Assembly: GCF_001591965.1 (NCBI RefSeq)
Contig: NZ_BCVX01000001.1
Span: 248,001-312,000 of the forward strand
Direction of reading: 5' to 3'
DNA from: Lysinibacillus odysseyi 34hs-1 = NBRC 100172
GTDB lineage: Bacteria; Bacillota; Bacilli; Bacillales_A; Planococcaceae
Length of the DNA: 64,000 nt
Shown: piece after piece, positions 49,719 through 57,619 of the stretch
How positions within the stretch are numbered: the stretch's first letter is position 1
Layout: the number at the start of each line of letters is the position of its first letter
The notes under the pieces: model-generated
Databases searched by the model: none
What the model was told of the DNA's origin: nothing
What the model saw: only the letters and a program-made list of their open reading frames with translations
Translations under genes and position numbers: made by a program

Positions 49719-50226
49719 CCATTAGCACCTCCCATTCGATGGATTTCAGCTGTTCCTTGAGCTGCTCCCGCCCTTTTGCCAGCCGGGACTTCATAGTGCT
49801 TTCCGGCATATTCAACAGGCTGGCGATTTCCCGGATGTTCAATCCTTCCATATAGTAATAAACAATTGCTTCCCTCTGCTTCACCGGAAGTGCCAGCACT
49901 GCTTTACTGATTTCTGCCTCCTCATCCTGCTGGATTAAAGCATCCTTTTCGGTAACTGTTTTAGAAGAAAACAGCCTCTCCTGCAGCACAAGCTTTCGGT
50001 AATGCCAGCTTTTCAAATAATCCTTCGCCTTGTTGGCAGTCATGCGAATTAAATAAGGTTTCAGGTCCTCCTCGGATAGCTGAACATTCGACTGAAAGAA
50101 TTTTATAAACACTTCCTGCACAATATCTTCAGCGGTATGTAGATTTTTCGTATAATAATATGCAATTCGAAACAGCAGGGACGTATGGTCCGTCATAATC
50201 CGGTCCAGCTCTTCCTCGTCTTTCAT
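49705..50226 (-). CDS. RNA polymerase ECF sigma factor
   Basis: The 173 residues have region 2 (AEDIVQEVFIKFFQSNVQLS, PYLIRMTANKAKDYLKSWHY) and region 4 (EGLNIREIASLLNMPESTMK). ATG at 50226 follows GGGGGGAGACAC. It resembles the sigma at 437 (both have AKDYLKSW) more than the one at 19034. A TMKSRLAKGREQLKEQL helix completes region 4. The gene starts a two-gene operon with the anti-sigma-like gene. I saw no clear ECF promoter upstream. Confidence 0.94.
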   Translation of the reverse strand: MKDEEELDRIMTDHTSLLFRIAYYYTKNLHTAEDIVQEVFIKFFQSNVQLSEEDLKPYLIRMTANKAKDYLKSWHYRKLVLQERLFSSKTVTEKDALIQQDEEAEISKAVLALPVKQREAIVYYYMEGLNIREIASLLNMPESTMKSRLAKGREQLKEQLKSIEWEVLMDETI

Positions 50227-50318
50227 GTGTCTCCCCCCTCTATATACAAAACGATGCCAAAAATGGAAAGGACGAAAAAAACTAAACTTTTCTGAAACCG
50301 TAAAATGGGAAATTTCCC

Positions 50319-50534
50319 TTATGGAGATGTAAGGGGGCTCTTCAAGTAAAAAAAGAAGAAAGAATAGAAGAAAAAACGCTCATCATAAAAATTAACAATG
50401 TAAATGAGCGTTATATATAGATTTGCTATTATAATGGTAAGTTCCACCATAAAAACTTTATATTGTACAGAGCCGGCTACTAATAAGGCGATGAGAATCA
50501 CACTTCCTATTAGGCGTTTAAATACTTTTTTCAT
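50319..50534 (-). CDS. Small membrane protein, 71 aa, with a terminator in its 3' end
   Basis: ATG 50534 encodes a two-helix hydrophobic protein (MKKVFKRLIGSVILIALLVA..., helices about 8-24 and 28-48). It lies 12 bases after the upstream gene stop. Reading then runs into the Phe-rich tail ERFFFYSFFFFYLK, encoded by a hairpin AACGCTCAT ... ATGAGCGTT and its T-tract (50372-50414). A transcript stopping there would lack the stop codon, so the original stop has probably been lost by a shift. Confidence 0.5.
   Translation of the reverse strand: MKKVFKRLIGSVILIALLVAGSVQYKVFMVELTIIIANLYITLIYIVNFYDERFFFYSFFFFYLKSPLTSP
50372..50414 (-). terminator. Terminator within the 50319 reading frame
   Basis: AACGCTCAT and ATGAGCGTT arms followed on the minus strand by TTTTTTC. 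It ends the XRE operon. Confidence 0.75.
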
Positions 50535-50546
50535 AAATACTCTCTA

Positions 50547-50822
50547 TTACCCCCACCACATTGCCAAAACAAAGAATGACCACATACTCACCATTCCGCC
50601 TACGGATAATGTTGCCGTTAAAAGCGGGCCAAGCTTTTTCCATAAGCTTATGCCTGCCACGAAAATCAGCAGCACATAACTGCTGACCGTGACAAATGTT
50701 AAATAGGCAATCGGCCAGCCCGTATTGAATATTCCTTCTAGAAAGTAAGCAAGCGACTGCGCGTAGATACCAAGCAGGCACCCCGTTACAAGCAGCCCCC
50801 ATAATATAGTTTGTTTCCTCAT
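50547..50822 (-). CDS. Membrane protein with three helices, 91 aa
   Basis: ATG 50822 follows AAAAGGGGATGAG. Three membrane helices (about 5-24, 38-60, 68-88) with short loops (ACLL, WKKLG) are visible. It sits 16 bases after the XRE gene and 12 bases before the small 50319 frame, so the three share a transcript. Operons of an XRE regulator and small membrane proteins are common in Bacillales; their role is unknown. Confidence 0.75.
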   Translation of the reverse strand: MRKQTILWGLLVTGCLLGIYAQSLAYFLEGIFNTGWPIAYLTFVTVSSYVLLIFVAGISLWKKLGPLLTATLSVGGMVSMWSFFVLAMWWG

Positions 50823-50838
50823 TGCCTCATCCCCTTTT

Positions 50839-51297
50839 TTATCGAATGTTCTGCGCCAGCTCCTGTAGGCGTTTTTTTGCTTCTGTCTCATCAAATGAGC
50901 TGTACCAGCGATAATCTTCTTCATCGAGGATACGGTAATGCTGGCTGAACATGTTTTGCTGCAGCCGGAAAATTCCTGCTGCCTCCACCTCACGCCACCA
51001 TACCCGGCCGCCCATCGATTTTTGCTTTGGCAGCGTAATTTCCTCATGGGCAAGCATTTCTACGATTTCAATTGGGTCCTCCCCGATAGTTGCCTGGAGA
51101 ATTTCACTTTGGCGAAACAATGTGCATACCGCAATTACTGTCGTCCAGCCGGCGAGGATACGTTCCTTCTCAATTTCCACTAACGTCTTTTTCGAAATGC
51201 CGATAATCGATGCCATTTTTTCCTGTGAGTAGCCTCGCTCCACACGGATCAACCGCATCTTTCTCGAAATTAACTGGATGAATGTTTCTCTATCCAA
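50839..51297 (-). CDS. XRE family transcriptional regulator
   Basis: TTG 51297 is preferred to ATG 51327 because GGGAG lies at the right distance. The 152 residues begin with an XRE helix-turn-helix (RKMRLIRVERGYSQEKMASI, IGISKKTLVEIEKERILAGW, about 12-51). The C-terminal part (IGEDPIEIVEMLAHEEITLP...) has an unidentified fold with Trp-rich motifs (GGRVWWREVEAAG, EDYRWYSSFDE). It probably regulates its own operon with the two small membrane proteins. The ligand is unknown. Confidence 0.85.
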   Translation of the reverse strand: MDRETFIQLISRKMRLIRVERGYSQEKMASIIGISKKTLVEIEKERILAGWTTVIAVCTLFRQSEILQATIGEDPIEIVEMLAHEEITLPKQKSMGGRVWWREVEAAGIFRLQQNMFSQHYRILDEEDYRWYSSFDETEAKKRLQELAQNIR

Positions 51298-51533
51298 TAC
51301 AATCAGCTCCCAACTAAATTGTTTCATTTAGTGTAATTTTACACTATTCTATGTGAAATAAAAACAAAAAGTACACCTAATTTGAAAAGACTTTTACTAT
51401 TTAGATGCCAAGATCACTTCCTACCAAAATAGAATTCACTCATTGTATAACATCATAGAATATTGAGGTTATATTACCGTAAACTGTAAATATTATGCTA
51501 TGATTTTTAAAAAACGATTCACTAAATGGAGGG

Positions 51534-51616
51534 TTGATCTGCTTGAGAAAACATACATACTTCGCATAGCATTGGCTATGTTTTATCTAATGAAATGTAG
51601 CCCTTGCTCTTTCTAA
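51534..51616 (+). CDS. Two short leader-like frames before the CD3324 gene
   Basis: GGAGGG (51528-51533) precedes TTG 51543 (or 51534), encoding MRKHTYFA and ending in a CATAGC / GCTATG hairpin (51564-51580). A second frame (ATG 51578, MFYLMKCSPCSF) begins in the hairpin and ends at 51616. The spacing resembles a transcription or translation attenuator. Function is inferred only from layout. Confidence 0.3.
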
Positions 51617-51646
51617 TAAATTATCTTGATTATTAGGAGTGTAAGA

Positions 51647-51925
51647 ATGAGCTATAAGAAGGCCGAAGATTTTTTACCATGGGAAGTAATTGAGTTAATT
51701 CAACATTATGTTGACGGTGAATCAATCTATATCCCTCGAAAGGCGGAGCGGAAAAAAGCTTGGGGCTCCGGCACAACGACAAGGCAAGATTTAAAAGTGA
51801 GAAACGCGAACATATATAAAGATTTTTTATCCGGCATTGATACACATACACTCAGCCGGGACTATTATTTGTCATTAAAAAGTATTCAGCGAATTATCCT
51901 GCAAGAAAGAAAGCGTCGATTATAA
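51647..51925 (+). CDS. CD3324 family (Mor-like) transcriptional regulator
   Basis: ATG 51647 follows AGGAGTGTAAG. The 92 residues match the CD3324/Mor transcription activator family: MSYKKAEDFLPWEVIELIQH, SIYIPRKAERKKAWGSGTTT, RNANIYKDFLSGIDTHTLSR and a C-terminal recognition helix YYLSLKSIQRIILQERKRR. Such small regulators occur in Bacillales and clostridia and probably activate neighbouring genes. Possible leader frames lie upstream. Confidence 0.88.
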   Translation: MSYKKAEDFLPWEVIELIQHYVDGESIYIPRKAERKKAWGSGTTTRQDLKVRNANIYKDFLSGIDTHTLSRDYYLSLKSIQRIILQERKRRL

Positions 51926-51927
51926 AT

Positions 51928-51964
51928 ACCGCCAATACGGTTTATCCCGTATTGGCTTATTTTC
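51928..51964 (+). terminator. Terminator of the CD3324 gene
   Basis: GCCAATACGG and CCGTATTGGC arms around TTTATC, then TTATTTTCATT. Confidence 0.85.
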
Positions 51965-52066
51965 ATTTATGAAACAAGATTGAGGTTTCTATGTGAAATG
52001 ACTGCAACTTATAATGAACGTATCATGAACCCGCATATCAACCGCTAAAACGGAAAAAGGAGTTGC

Positions 52067-52633
52067 TTGCAGTTGAAAGAAGATACTTTATTTACCATTG
52101 ACTGTGGTGAATTTTACTTAAGAGAGTTTTGTGAGGAAGATGTGGATGCGATTGTTGACATTACATCACAACATGAGGTCGCTGAATATCTGCCGGATTG
52201 GAAGTCGACTAGAGAACAGCGTTTAGATTGGGTGATGAACTACGAAATCCCCGAAAATCAGGAATTTTTGGCTGCTGTTCCGAAACTCCGTCACGAAATA
52301 ATAAGACTTGGAATTATTTTAAAAGAATCAAATGAGTTTATTGGTTTTTGTACATCCGGGATAAAAAAGGAATTAGGCAGCTCATGCCGGGAAGTTGCCT
52401 ATGCGATTTCAAAGCATCACCAAAACAAAGGCTATGCAACAAAAGCTGTAAAGAGATTAATTCACTATTTATTTCAGCATACAAACGTAGAGATCCTTCA
52501 TGCGGTAGTACTGCCCCGAAATGGCAGCTCCAATAAAGTCATTCAAAAATGCGGTTTTCGTCTAAATGAAATGGCTGAAATAGACGGAGAGCAATTCAAC
52601 CATTATGTGCTAATGAAGGAAGACTGGAATTGA
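52067..52633 (+). CDS. GNAT family N-acetyltransferase (RimJ/RimL-like)
   Basis: TTG 52067 is used; TTG 52073 is equally possible with AAAAGGAG (52055-52062). The 188 residues show FYLREFCEEDVDAIVDITSQ, VAYAISKHHQNKGYATKAVK (about 117-136, loop QNKGYA) and NGSSNKVIQKCGFRLNEMAE. These are typical of RimJ/RimL enzymes and their drug-resistance relatives. It is a single gene. Confidence 0.88.
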   Translation: MQLKEDTLFTIDCGEFYLREFCEEDVDAIVDITSQHEVAEYLPDWKSTREQRLDWVMNYEIPENQEFLAAVPKLRHEIIRLGIILKESNEFIGFCTSGIKKELGSSCREVAYAISKHHQNKGYATKAVKRLIHYLFQHTNVEILHAVVLPRNGSSNKVIQKCGFRLNEMAEIDGEQFNHYVLMKEDWN

Positions 52634-53016
52634 TCAATATTCAAAGAGCAGTCTTGACGGATACTGAGAAGTTAACAAGCATAATGAAAAAGACTTGAGG
52701 TGAAGAAGCGAGGAAATCGAAAAAAGTAAGTTCAAAAAGTTCTAATCAACCCTTATTTAGCAACAAAGGCTAAAACTCCATTTTGAAAAGATTCCTCAAA
52801 ATGGAGTTTCATTTTAGTTAAGTATGAAATTCTTATTATAAAGTTTGACCATTTCCTCAGACCGCTGCCCCGTAATCTCGGCCGCTTATTAAAGATTGGT
52901 ATTCAACTAAAGCATCCAATAGCACGACTAGCCAGAGTTAAAATTATAGATGATTGAAAGCTAATAAGATTCTATTAATTTCCGGTATTTTTCTCCGTGT
53001 ATACAGGTCATTAACA
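52634..53016. other. Gap of about 380 bp with one terminator
   Basis: The hairpin AAACTCCATTTTG / CAAAATGGAGTTT at 52772-52816 ends the GNAT transcript. Otherwise the region shows no reading frame with a ribosome binding site. Confidence 0.4.
52772..52816 (+). terminator. Terminator of the GNAT gene
   Basis: AAACTCCATTTTG (52773-52785) and CAAAATGGAGTTT arms around AAAAGATTCCT, followed by CATTTTAG. Confidence 0.75.
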
Positions 53017-53631
53017 TTAGCTCTGTGTGGCGTCTACGGTTATGTAAGTATTACTATAAAGAAGCATATGAACTCTCTTTACATTCCATAATTCCTTAAA
53101 CTCATTAATTGGAACTTTTCGATTGTAACTATTATGTTCACCATCACAATTCACCAGATGCCTTAATGATTCCGAAAGGTAAATGTACTCCTTGTCATAG
53201 CCTACAACAGGAACAAAATGCAAAAGATTACGATCCTTCTGTACTTTAATAAAAACAATTACGGGAGTTCCTTTACTAACTTCGTATTTTAATGTATTTA
53301 TACTTCCTTTATAATAGCGTGTTTTAAAGCCCTTTTTTCTTAACACTGTTCGGATTCCCTTTGGATATACATTCCCCGCCCTCGTTTTACTAGGAAAATG
53401 CGTATATAACGCTTCCCCCGCATCCTCCATACCAAAATGACGCAGCACATACGCTGTTGAAAATGCTGCACATTCGGTATTTTGTTGAAAATCTATGCGG
53501 TTGTTTTGTTGAATCAGATAGTTAGCTGGGTAACCTCTTTTTCGTAAAACAGGTATAGGTAATGTCATTAAATAGGCATTTATGATAGTTGATATAATCA
53601 CCCATAAAACAACTGTTCTAACTATAAACAT
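53017..53631 (-). CDS. Membrane-anchored C39-like cysteine peptidase
   Basis: ATG 53631 is preferred to ATG 53691 because GGGGGATG is nearer. The 204 residues have an N-terminal membrane helix (FIVRTVVLWVIISTIINAY, about 2-20) and a papain-like fold: TECAAFSTAYVLRHFG (Cys54 in the active site) and LLHFVPVVGYDKEYIYL (His about 139). This matches C39-like peptidases, which cleave leader peptides or act in peptide processing. A dedicated substrate is not visible nearby. Confidence 0.82.
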   Translation of the reverse strand: MFIVRTVVLWVIISTIINAYLMTLPIPVLRKRGYPANYLIQQNNRIDFQQNTECAAFSTAYVLRHFGMEDAGEALYTHFPSKTRAGNVYPKGIRTVLRKKGFKTRYYKGSINTLKYEVSKGTPVIVFIKVQKDRNLLHFVPVVGYDKEYIYLSESLRHLVNCDGEHNSYNRKVPINEFKELWNVKRVHMLLYSNTYITVDATQS

Positions 53632-53695
53632 ACTGCATCCCCCAATACTTTGTGCATCTATATTGAAATGATGATCTATAACCTGCACCATTAGT

Positions 53696-54104
53696 TTATA
53701 TCAACGGGTTAAGCCCTTCAGGCAGCTCATTTACTTTGAAGAATTCGCTTCCGTTGTTTCCTCCCCATTTGCTTTAAGAACACCTCCTCTAGTTTCCTTT
53801 GAAATATAGGCGATTGTAACAGGATAAAACTCATTGCCGTTTGGTAGTTTCACATAATGCTCTTTGCCTGAAAATATACCTACCAAATCGAGCTTTCCAA
53901 TTTCAATTCCCCTTTCCTCCAGCACTTCTCTTCTTCCGTGATTTCTTCTAATTCTATAAATCCGCCGGGAACGCCCTATAGCCCATCGCTTCGCTTCTGT
54001 AATAAAACTCCCCCATTTTCATTCACAACAGCTACCGCAACTCCAACTAATAGTAGAGGTTGACTTCCAACAACTCTGCGTAATTCATCAATATACCCCT
54101 TCAT
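53696..54104 (-). pseudogene. Nudix hydrolase pseudogene
   Basis: From ATG 54104 the frame reads MKGYIDELRRVVGSQPLLLV..., like the intact Nudix gene next door. It has three breaks: a TAG replaces Trp in RSDG(L*)GVPGGFIELE, a frameshift precedes LEERGIEIGKLDLVGIFSGK, and another shift follows EETTEA, after which EFFKVNELPEGLNPLI closes the protein. The Nudix box GVPGGFIELE...EVLEERG is therefore split. It is a decayed copy of a Nudix gene. Confidence 0.75.
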
Positions 54105-54152
54105 TTCCTACTAAAAAAATATTATTTAAAGAAATTTTCTTTACAGCCAAGC

Positions 54153-54599
54153 TCAATCCTTCACATACCCTATTCTTTTCAGTAATTTCTCCGTTGTCCC
54201 GTTTAGCTCCGGTAATGAGTCTAACGGAAAATAGCCGAGCTCCAGGCTTTCTTCATTGCCCATTAACGTCCCCGTCACTTTCATTGCCTTGAAAACAGCG
54301 GTTACATTATAAATCTCATCTCCATGCGGAAATTGATAATAAAATTCCTTACCAGATGCAATATCGAGCAATTCAAGGTCCTGTGCTTCTAGACCTGTTT
54401 CCTCGAAGAGTTCCTTTCTAGCGGTTTCCTCCAAGCTGTCGCCTATTTCCATGCCCCCGCCTGGTATTCCCCAGTCATTCGTATCTGACCGTAATTGCAG
54501 CAATATCTCGTTTTGTTCATTTAGAACGATCACAGCTGATCCGGGTGCGATAATCGGTTTTGTACCGATGACTTTCCGCAGTGATTGGATGTAATTCAC
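54153..54599 (-). CDS. Nudix family hydrolase
   Basis: The 148 residues contain the Nudix box GGGMEIGDSLEETARKELFE followed by ETGL (about 47-70, matching GX5EX7REUXEEXGU). N-terminal LRKVIGTKPIIAPGSAVIVL and RSDTNDWGIPGG are like the pseudogene copy. These enzymes hydrolyse nucleoside diphosphate derivatives. ATG at 54599 follows AAAAGGAGATACAT. The neighbouring pseudogene suggests a past tandem duplication or a second family member. Confidence 0.92.
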   Translation of the reverse strand: MNYIQSLRKVIGTKPIIAPGSAVIVLNEQNEILLQLRSDTNDWGIPGGGMEIGDSLEETARKELFEETGLEAQDLELLDIASGKEFYYQFPHGDEIYNVTAVFKAMKVTGTLMGNEESLELGYFPLDSLPELNGTTEKLLKRIGYVKD

Positions 54600-54678
54600 A
54601 GTATGTATCTCCTTTTGTTCTATTATCCTAGATTAAAAGATTGCCATTACTTTCAAACAGTATTTAGGTCAACTGCTG

Positions 54679-55509
54679 TCACTCTTGCCGCTGAATGAAA
54701 TGCACAATCGCCTCTTGGAATTCTTCTCTGCTTTCCACATAAGGGTGATGAGCTCCTTCCAGTATACGCACTTCCGCATTTGGAAAACGGAACGATTTAT
54801 AATGATCAGGACCAACAGCATCATCATATACTCCTGTGAGTACTAATACTGGTTTCGTGATATGCTGGGTCATTACTGTAAAGTCCTCAAAATATTCTCC
54901 TGAGGAAAATACATAGTGCTGAAACTGTGGATCACTAGCAAGTCCTTCTCGATCGATAATATCCATCTTTTCCTTGTTTGCCGGATTTTTATATTGAAGT
55001 TTAAAATATAGATCTTTCTCCAGCAGCTCGGAAACCATTTCATAAAAAGCGTCGATAAATGGCTGTTCAGTAAATGAGCCCTTTTCCTTCTGTCCTAATA
55101 GTTCTCTTCCTTTTTGCAGCTGGTGCTCAAAGGAATACCGCATAGAAAGCGTTACATTTGATAAGATCAGTCCCTTCGTTCTCTCATGGAATCGATAGGC
55201 ATAGTTGACTGCTAAAATCCCTCCGAATGAATGTCCCATCACATACCATTCCTCTATGTTTAGGGACTCCCTTAATTCTTCAATATCCGCTATCAGTCTA
55301 TTTAACGAATAGTCCAAACTATGTTCCGAACGGCCGCATCCTCGCTGATCGAGATAAATCATTTCCAGGTCATTTTCCAATACATCCCCCGCATGATATT
55401 GGAAGGATCGGCTCCAGTAACCCGGTCCTCCGTGAAGAAAAAGACAAGGCGCCCCCTTCCCCCCTTTTTCCACATACAGTTCGACACCATCACTTGTTTT
55501 ATATTTCAT
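54679..55509 (-). CDS. Alpha/beta hydrolase (proline iminopeptidase-like)
   Basis: The 276 residues have the HGGPG oxyanion motif (LFLHGGPGYW, about 23-32), DQRGCGRSEH, the nucleophile elbow VMGHSFGGILAV (Ser about 95), Asp in VLTGVYDDAVGP and His in LEGAHHPYVE. This is the pattern of prolyl aminopeptidases and related amidases. ATG at 55509 follows AGGGGAAGTACAG. The true substrate is unknown. It lies between a Nudix gene and two paralogous membrane proteins, all on the minus strand, with spacing too large for one operon. Confidence 0.9.
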   Translation of the reverse strand: MKYKTSDGVELYVEKGGKGAPCLFLHGGPGYWSRSFQYHAGDVLENDLEMIYLDQRGCGRSEHSLDYSLNRLIADIEELRESLNIEEWYVMGHSFGGILAVNYAYRFHERTKGLILSNVTLSMRYSFEHQLQKGRELLGQKEKGSFTEQPFIDAFYEMVSELLEKDLYFKLQYKNPANKEKMDIIDREGLASDPQFQHYVFSSGEYFEDFTVMTQHITKPVLVLTGVYDDAVGPDHYKSFRFPNAEVRILEGAHHPYVESREEFQEAIVHFIQRQE

Positions 55510-55545
55510 CTGTACTTCCCCTTGTTCATTGTAAATTGAAACTAC

Positions 55546-56058
55546 TCAATTCTGTTCATACCCTTCCTCCTCCAGCTGTTCTTCCAAGCGCTGTTGGAGT
55601 TTTTCGCTCGGATCTGTGAAAGCCTCGTACCAGTCAAGATCGCTGCCCAGTATTTGTTCTAAACTATTGATAATAATCGTTATTTTCCGTATAGATGTAT
55701 TCAATTTTTCCTGGTCCTCCGGTGAAAGTACGCCGTCATTTTCATAATCCATTAAAAGCATAATAATCGTTGGAAGAAGCGAGGATACTTCCGACTCACT
55801 ACTATAAAGCTGCATCTCCGAATACCTTAGTATCGTGCCTAGATTGCTGACGCTTCCGAATGTCTGAGGCTCGGTACTTAACTCCGATAATGCCTCATAG
55901 TCTAACCCATGCAGTGCTGTAGCTATATTCACTACATTAATATGATAGCCTCTTCCAATCTCCTTTTTCAGATCCTGCTGTGCCCCGTAATGAAAGGCGT
56001 ATAAAAAAGTAAGCAGAAAAGCTGCCAGCAGCAGCTTGCCGATCAATCGTTTATTCAT
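55546..56058 (-). CDS. Membrane-anchored hypothetical protein, paralogue 1, 170 aa
   Basis: MNKRLIGKLLLAAFLLTFLY is an N-terminal anchor. The rest is a helical outside domain: KKEIGRGYHINVVNIATALH (about 31-50), a middle helix, and RKITIIINSLEQILGSDLDWYEAF near the end, with an acidic tail (LEEQLEEEGYEQN). It is clearly homologous to the protein at 56219 (KKEIGR-YH-N-VNI and D-DWYxAF are shared). ATG at 56058 follows AAAGGGGTGAGCTAAC. Function is unknown. Confidence 0.8.
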   Translation of the reverse strand: MNKRLIGKLLLAAFLLTFLYAFHYGAQQDLKKEIGRGYHINVVNIATALHGLDYEALSELSTEPQTFGSVSNLGTILRYSEMQLYSSESEVSSLLPTIIMLLMDYENDGVLSPEDQEKLNTSIRKITIIINSLEQILGSDLDWYEAFTDPSEKLQQRLEEQLEEEGYEQN

Positions 56059-56218
56059 GTTAGCTCACCCCTTTAAGCTCTGTACTTTCTAGCGTAATAT
56101 AAGTTCCATTTTTATTCAAATAAGATATTTATTAGATGCCAAATAACCTTGAGGTTTTTTAATAAAGGTTTGGTGAAATAAAACCTTTCTAAAACAAAGA
56201 AGCCGGTATAAGGACTTC

Positions 56219-56719
56219 TTAAAAGTCCATTACCAGCCGTTCCTTTACCCGCGATTGAATTTTTTCGTTCGGTTCCATAAATGCATAGTACCAATCTATT
56301 TCGGTGCCGAGTATGTCTTCAAAATCGTTGATTAGAAATTTTACTTTTCGTACGTTTGAATTAAACGCCGCCTGCTGTTCCTCAGTCAGCTCCCCTTTAC
56401 TTTTATAAACCGATAATAAATTACTAATATCGGAAAGAAGCGACTTGATTTCCGGCTGTCCTTTAAAGGTTTGGAAATCCGTATACATCAGCGTAAAATA
56501 CAATTTGTTCAGGCTTGTATATGTGCTGTTGTCGGTTTCCATTTCCTTCAACCTCTCATACTCCAGTCCTTCAAAAGCGATCGATATATTTACCATGTTG
56601 ACATGATACGCCCTGCCGATTTCCTTTTTCAGTTCCCGTTCCGCTTTATAATGATACATTTGCAGGGCCAGGAGAGCTGCGAGTGCAACCAAGCCGAGTC
56701 CAATCAATTGTTTTTTCAC
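56219..56719 (-). CDS. Membrane-anchored hypothetical protein, paralogue 2, 166 aa
   Basis: MKKQLIGLGLVALAALLALQ is an N-terminal anchor. KKEIGRAYHVNMVNISIAFE follows, then YTDFQTFKGQPEIKSLLSDI, a helix RKVKFLINDFEDILGTEID and WYYAFMEPNEKIQSRVKERL. The layout is the same as paralogue 1 at 55546. ATG at 56719 follows GGGAGAGGAATACAGG. The two genes, 160 bases apart, arose by tandem duplication. No known domain. Confidence 0.8.
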   Translation of the reverse strand: MKKQLIGLGLVALAALLALQMYHYKAERELKKEIGRAYHVNMVNISIAFEGLEYERLKEMETDNSTYTSLNKLYFTLMYTDFQTFKGQPEIKSLLSDISNLLSVYKSKGELTEEQQAAFNSNVRKVKFLINDFEDILGTEIDWYYAFMEPNEKIQSRVKERLVMDF

Positions 56720-56827
56720 CTGTATTCCTCTCCCTTTATATTTGCTTTCAAGAATAGTTTATTGCCCGAAGCTATTAAATAGAATGAGTTATTAAGATGT
56801 TTAGAACTGCAGCAAGAGAAGAATAAA

Positions 56828-56874
56828 ATATAGCCTTTCCTTCCACCATGATATGATAAAAGGAAAAGGCTATT
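56828..56874 (-). terminator. Terminator of the response-regulator gene
   Basis: TAGCCTTTCCTT and AAGGAAAAGGCTA arms with a 17-base loop. On the minus strand TATTTTATTC follows the stem. Confidence 0.75.
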
Positions 56875-56886
56875 ACTCATGATTGA

Positions 56887-57618
56887 TTATAGAAACGTCT
56901 TACTTGCCAAGCCTTTAATAAGCCGAGCTGATGCATAGCACACTTCACCATTCTCTAAAAAAATGGCTCTTTCTTTCGAATCGATTTTTTGAATTTTGCT
57001 TTTATTTACAATAAAAGATTTGTGACAGCGGTAAAAGTCTGTATGTACCTCTTCATAGTTTTTTAGCCTTCCGTAAAATTCAATATGCTCATTTTCTAAA
57101 TGTAAAATAATTTTATGTGAATCCGCAGATGCCTCGAAAAAATATATATCCTGAAAATCAACATTATAGGTACGCCCGGTTGTTTTGATTTGTAATTTTT
57201 GAATATGATCTTGTTGGCCTATCTGCAAATAACGTCTATGTGATTCTTTTAAGGTAGATAATACCTTTTCTTTTAACGTATCCGATTGGTCTTTAATAAT
57301 AAAATCCAATGCAGCTAATTTATAAATGAATGTAAGGTAACTCATTTCAGCATGTGTTGTAATATACACTAAATTAGCGATAGGGTCTTTTTCCCTGAGC
57401 TTACTGCCTAATACAATGCCTGTTATTTCATGTTTCAGGTCGATATCAAAGAAATAGCAATCCGCTTTTTTAGTTTCCAAAAACGTTAGAACATCAGCAG
57501 GATCGGTAGTAGCTAGGACAATTTTCATTCCATTGTCTTCCATCATGGCGTAATTTTCAATTATTTTTTTAATGTTCTCTAATTGAGCTAGATCATCTTC
57601 ACAAATAACAATCTCCAT
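56887..57618 (-). CDS. LytTR family response regulator (AgrA/NatR-like)
   Basis: ATG 57618 follows AAAGGGGTAGA; upstream TTG 57636 lies inside the kinase gene. The 243 residues have a receiver domain (EIVICEDDLAQLEN, phospho-Asp58 in CYFFDIDL) and a C-terminal LytTR domain (IQKLQIKTTGRTYNVDFQDI to YRCHKSFIVNKSKIQKIDSK). Kinase stop and regulator start are 1 base apart, so they are coupled. Neighbouring NatAB/YhaQP-like transporter genes recall the NatK-NatR system that controls natAB in B. subtilis. The activation signal is unknown. Confidence 0.93.
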   Translation of the reverse strand: MEIVICEDDLAQLENIKKIIENYAMMEDNGMKIVLATTDPADVLTFLETKKADCYFFDIDLKHEITGIVLGSKLREKDPIANLVYITTHAEMSYLTFIYKLAALDFIIKDQSDTLKEKVLSTLKESHRRYLQIGQQDHIQKLQIKTTGRTYNVDFQDIYFFEASADSHKIILHLENEHIEFYGRLKNYEEVHTDFYRCHKSFIVNKSKIQKIDSKERAIFLENGEVCYASARLIKGLASKTFL

Positions 57619-57619
57619 C

